DNA from: Candidatus Fluviicola riflensis
Lineage (GTDB): Bacteria; Bacteroidota; Bacteroidia; Flavobacteriales_D; Crocinitomicaceae
Length of the DNA stretch: 64,000 bases
NCBI GenBank assembly: GCA_002243285.1
Contig: CP022585.1
Coordinates: forward strand, 3,398,641 to 3,462,640
Direction: 5' to 3'
Positions 61,300 through 64,000 of this stretch are shown one piece after another; the first letter of the stretch is position 1, and every line of letters begins with the position of its first letter. A program made the translations under genes and the position numbers. The notes below the pieces were generated by a model. It saw only the letters and a program-made list of their open reading frames with translations. It had not been told where the DNA came from and searched no databases.

Positions 61300-61524
61300 G
61301 CGCAAAGTATCCTATTAGGATAAAGGCAACAAGTGTCTTTAAATTTACTTAGTCGGATGAAGGATAATCGTGAGGCAACTCTCCAAAAAACAATGCCTTT
61401 CGATAATAGATGCTACATCTTAACTGTGTCAATTTCAAGTTGCCTTTATGGATACCTGCTACTTATGCTAGTCGTTTACAGGGAACTTAATTCAACAACG
61501 TTGTATTCCCTGAATGGTTAAATT

Positions 61525-63447
61525 TTATTCGAATGAAATATCACCAGATTGGGAAGTTCCCTTAATGGAAATAGTACCTTTTTCTGTAATGATGTGTCCA
61601 TCATCTTCTTCCAGTTTAATATTGCCCTTATTGATGCTCGCCCTGCCCATTGAAGCTTCCACATCAAACCGAAGATCATCTGCGCTGTTGGCCAATTCGA
61701 TGTCGCTGTTACCAAAATCAACAGCTACGGTAAGGCTATTGGTTACTTCTACATGTCTACCGTTGATATCACCGGAGTTGGCTTGTACCACAACATTACC
61801 CTTCGTGTCTTTCAGTGATACATTTCCGAATTGCGAATCGACTACCAAATCGCCAATGAGATCTTTGAGGTGAATATCTCCCGAATTGCCATATAACTGA
61901 AGATTGCCAGTCAGATCATCGATGTTTACTTCGCCGAATTGAGTGTTCAGTACAAGATTCCCTGCGAGCCGATCAATTTCAACGTTCCCGGAATTAGAAA
62001 CGATGGAACTCGCTGCGTTGATGTCTTTGAGTGTAAGGTCGCCAAAATTACTGTTAAGAGTCAGGTCTTTCCCGGTTATACTATCCAAAACTACAGACCC
62101 TGAACTGCTGTTGATGATCGTATTTCCTCTGACATTCGAAACCGAAACATCTCCGAAGTCGGACTGGATCGAAAGGTCGCCTTTTACATCGCTGGCAGTG
62201 AAACTTCCCGATGAAATGTGTGTATCGGTGACCCCATTGATGTGTATTAAGTTGACATCACCGAAATAGGAATGTACATCGGTTTTTCCGGTAATATCTG
62301 TCAGGGTAACAGAACCACTCGAAGCAGTTGCTTTAACTTCTGCGGCGCAATTTTTGAGCGTTATATCTCCAAAGTTGTTCGTGACTTCGCAGCTCTTTCC
62401 CTCCAGGTTTTCGATATAAACAGATCCGCTGGATGTTGCAACATTCAAACTTGTTCCTGCCGGAACGAGAATGTTCAGGTCAAATGAAGGAATTTCATTG
62501 CAACGTTTCTTCCCTTTTTCACCGGTTGGTTTCATGAAAACAGATAAGGTAGATTTTTCCTGATCTGTAGTGATGAGGCCTCCTGGTTCATCAATAATCA
62601 CCTGGTTTCCTGTTCCCTGAGAAATATAAATATTGCCGAAATCCACATTGATATTCAGTGTTTTTACGCCGTCGAAATATTGAGGAGCGAAAATACTATC
62701 TTCCGCATCGGAACTATCGTACCATGAAAACACAGGCGCTTCAGAAAAGTCCCACAATTGGTCCGGTTCAGGTAACCCACCATATTCCTCTATCAATTCC
62801 GGCATTTCCGGACTCAGAAACATCAAACCATCCAAACACGCCATTGAACCTCTTTCGGGCATGGCCTGCATCATATAGATATATTCCGGTGCCCAAAAAA
62901 CAAGATTTGTAAGTGATCGTTTCGAATGTAGGTTACCCTCAACCACTTTCTCCTGTCGCTCCAAAGGTGTGCTGACAATTGGTATAACAGGAGAAAATGG
63001 TAACAATTCATACGGTTGCTCTGTTACTTTCGGTGTAGAAATTGTTGGGGTTAATCCTGCACTATCGGTTTTACTAGCTACGAAAAAGTTCGAAGTGTCG
63101 GGATATTGTTGAATATGTGTTATTACGGGTTTTTGCTGTTGAGGCTCCTGGGGCTGCTGCTGATAAACGAGGATTGAAGTCGCGGTAACACAAACACCTC
63201 CGAGTCCGCCAAAAAGCCATTTCAACCCTAATTTCGCAGCGGTTTTATACACTGCTCCGCCGCTTAATTTGGTTAAAAGAGCTGCTTCCTGTGCAACCGG
63301 AATGGCGATGGCTGCTGTTGTGGCGAATACAAATTTTTGTTCCATGTCTAAAAGTGTTTTTGTTAGCTTATCGTTGTCGTCACCTGTTAAAACGACCTGT
63401 TTGAGCATGTCACGCAGCTGACTGTCTGATAAAGTGGAATCAAGCAT
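61525..63447 (-). CDS. Membrane-anchored DUF4097-like beta-helix protein, candidate anti-sigma partner
   Basis: This 640-residue protein has a soluble N-terminal region (residues 1-85), one membrane segment (about 90-115, LKWLFGGLGGVCVTATSILV), a proline/glutamine-rich linker, and a long C-terminal beta-solenoid (about residues 345-640). In the solenoid, two kinds of rung alternate every 19-20 residues: SSGSVxL-like (SSGSVTLTDITGKT, SSGSVVLDSITGK) and FGDVxL-like (YFGDVNLIHINGV, NFGDLTLKDINAA). This pattern is a DUF4097-type beta-strand repeat. The start overlaps the sigma factor gene by 8 bp. A cytoplasmic N-terminus, one membrane helix and sigma coupling fit an anti-sigma layout, but no known anti-sigma motif is visible. 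Confidence 0.82.
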   Translation of the reverse strand: MLDSTLSDSQLRDMLKQVVLTGDDNDKLTKTLLDMEQKFVFATTAAIAIPVAQEAALLTKLSGGAVYKTAAKLGLKWLFGGLGGVCVTATSILVYQQQPQEPQQQKPVITHIQQYPDTSNFFVASKTDSAGLTPTISTPKVTEQPYELLPFSPVIPIVSTPLERQEKVVEGNLHSKRSLTNLVFWAPEYIYMMQAMPERGSMACLDGLMFLSPEMPELIEEYGGLPEPDQLWDFSEAPVFSWYDSSDAEDSIFAPQYFDGVKTLNINVDFGNIYISQGTGNQVIIDEPGGLITTDQEKSTLSVFMKPTGEKGKKRCNEIPSFDLNILVPAGTSLNVATSSGSVYIENLEGKSCEVTNNFGDITLKNCAAEVKATASSGSVTLTDITGKTDVHSYFGDVNLIHINGVTDTHISSGSFTASDVKGDLSIQSDFGDVSVSNVRGNTIINSSSGSVVLDSITGKDLTLNSNFGDLTLKDINAASSIVSNSGNVEIDRLAGNLVLNTQFGEVNIDDLTGNLQLYGNSGDIHLKDLIGDLVVDSQFGNVSLKDTKGNVVVQANSGDINGRHVEVTNSLTVAVDFGNSDIELANSADDLRFDVEASMGRASINKGNIKLEEDDGHIITEKGTISIKGTSQSGDISFE

Positions 63448-63985
63448 GATCGTTTAATTTTTTGGTTATTACTTCTTTAATTCGCTGGTAGTATACTTTC
63501 AGCTGTTGCTCGGGTTTGTCTACGTATTTTGCTATTTCCGAGTAGGCAGCACCATCACTTCTCATGAGCACTAAAATTCGTTGCCAATCTTCGAGTCCGT
63601 CGAGCACTTCTCTCAGCACTTTGATCTTTCGATCAGGAAGCTCCTCCTGAGCAGTTAGTTCTTCGGCCCGAACCTGTATTTCACTCACGTCGGTTGGCGC
63701 AACATCAAGTGTTGTTTTTTTCTTATCGCGGTAATCGTTTCTTAAATAGTTGATGAAGATCTTAAACACAAACGACGCAAATTTATCTTCTGTTTCGAAT
63801 GTGTAATTCCGGTGCGTTTCAATGACTTTATACAGTGTTTTGTAGATCAGATTCCACGCATCGTCTTCACTTATTTTCCAGGTTTTCAAAGCATAGGCAT
63901 ACAGCTTTTTTCCGTAGCGATTGTAGACTTCCGTAAGGAAATCATTATCGGTTGGAATAGCATTGGTTTGCTCTTTGCTCATCAA
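63440..63985 (-). CDS. ECF-type RNA polymerase sigma factor
   Basis: The 181-residue protein has the region 2 helix LTEVYNRYGKKLYAYALKTWKI and DDAWNLIYKTLYKVIETH, an acidic linker (VSEIQVRAEELTAQEE), and region 4 with VLREVLDGLEDWQRILVLMRSDGAAYSEIAKYV followed by QQLKVYYQRIKEVITKKL, a helix-turn-helix typical of ECF sigma factors. It directs RNA polymerase to an unknown set of promoters. The start may be 63985 or one codon later. It overlaps the beta-helix gene by 8 bp, with coupling that usually means an anti-sigma partner. The promoter is at or beyond the window edge. Confidence 0.9.
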   Translation of the reverse strand: MMSKEQTNAIPTDNDFLTEVYNRYGKKLYAYALKTWKISEDDAWNLIYKTLYKVIETHRNYTFETEDKFASFVFKIFINYLRNDYRDKKKTTLDVAPTDVSEIQVRAEELTAQEELPDRKIKVLREVLDGLEDWQRILVLMRSDGAAYSEIAKYVDKPEQQLKVYYQRIKEVITKKLNDHA

Positions 63986-64000
63986 ACAGTCTGTAAATTG

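Noticed and set aside
61333..61521. 62-codon open frame downstream of the sigma operon
   Set aside because: It opens in the tail region of the operon terminator and has no conserved features.

Overview
The window looks like chromosomal DNA of a member of the Bacteroidota, most likely a flavobacterial lineage of the Crocinitomicaceae/Fluviicola kind. The family assignment is an inference. Several secreted proteins end in type IX secretion (T9SS) type A sorting domains, there is a TonB-dependent receptor with a carboxypeptidase-like N-terminal domain, and there are Bacteroidota-only small families (HYC_CC_PP, paired DUF4230, GxxExxY). Several starts are preceded by a TAnnTTTG -7 box, the Bacteroidota sigma consensus. 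No rRNA, convincing tRNA, prophage, CRISPR array or intact insertion sequence was seen.

Layout. 1-6.3 kb: partial rmuC, a BamA/TamA-like outer-membrane protein, a 47-residue lipoprotein, an SRPBCC protein, a GxxExxY gene between two palindromic repeats, and a CWC / acyl-CoA thioesterase / T9SS-protein operon. 6.7-19.4 kb: a six-repeat TTYSxSYDxW protein, a thioredoxin-reductase-like ferredoxin-NADP reductase, a GH29 fucosidase plus GH3 glycosidase pair, a large VPS10/BNR protein, 1.8 kb of AT-rich gene-free DNA with repeated hairpins, and a T9SS surface protein. 19.6-34.9 kb: a ThiF/MoeB-rhodanese fusion with a histidine kinase, a four-repeat OAA-type lectin, an orphan LuxE-like protein, a tandem palindromic repeat, a TauE-half / M20 peptidase / two DUF4230 / membrane-protein operon, metK, a LytS/LytTR two-component pair, a CPA2 antiporter, VanW and MmcQ/YjbR. 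35-47.4 kb: a 1981-residue alpha-2-macroglobulin, a HYC_CC_PP / TonB receptor / HMA metal operon, a surface protein, a CDF transporter and a NifU-like scaffold. 47.4-64 kb: a receptor plug without a barrel, mannose-1-phosphate guanylyltransferase, a SprT-like protein, MlaE/MlaF, HflX, cytochrome genes, two unusual amidohydrolases, superoxide dismutase, and an ECF sigma factor translationally coupled to a membrane-anchored beta-helix protein.

How genes work together. Most of the window is core metabolism and cell-envelope biology. Clear functional sets are glycan breakdown (8.6-12.7 kb), metal handling (41-44 kb plus the CDF pump), MlaE/MlaF lipid transport, the LytS/LytTR pair, and the sigma/beta-helix pair at the right edge.

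The most unusual signal is non-coding. A family of intergenic imperfect palindromes, built from iterated CACAGATT or CACGAATT units with a CCTAACGGAC core, occurs at several places. Pairs of them bracket single small genes: GxxExxY, and a 91-residue unknown gene; a weaker pair of a different repeat brackets a 142-residue gene. One locus shows one palindrome nested inside another. Separately, two near-identical GACTCGCGAGTC palindromes each sit between convergent genes and contain the stop codon of the minus-strand gene. All statements come from reading the sequence; no database search was run.
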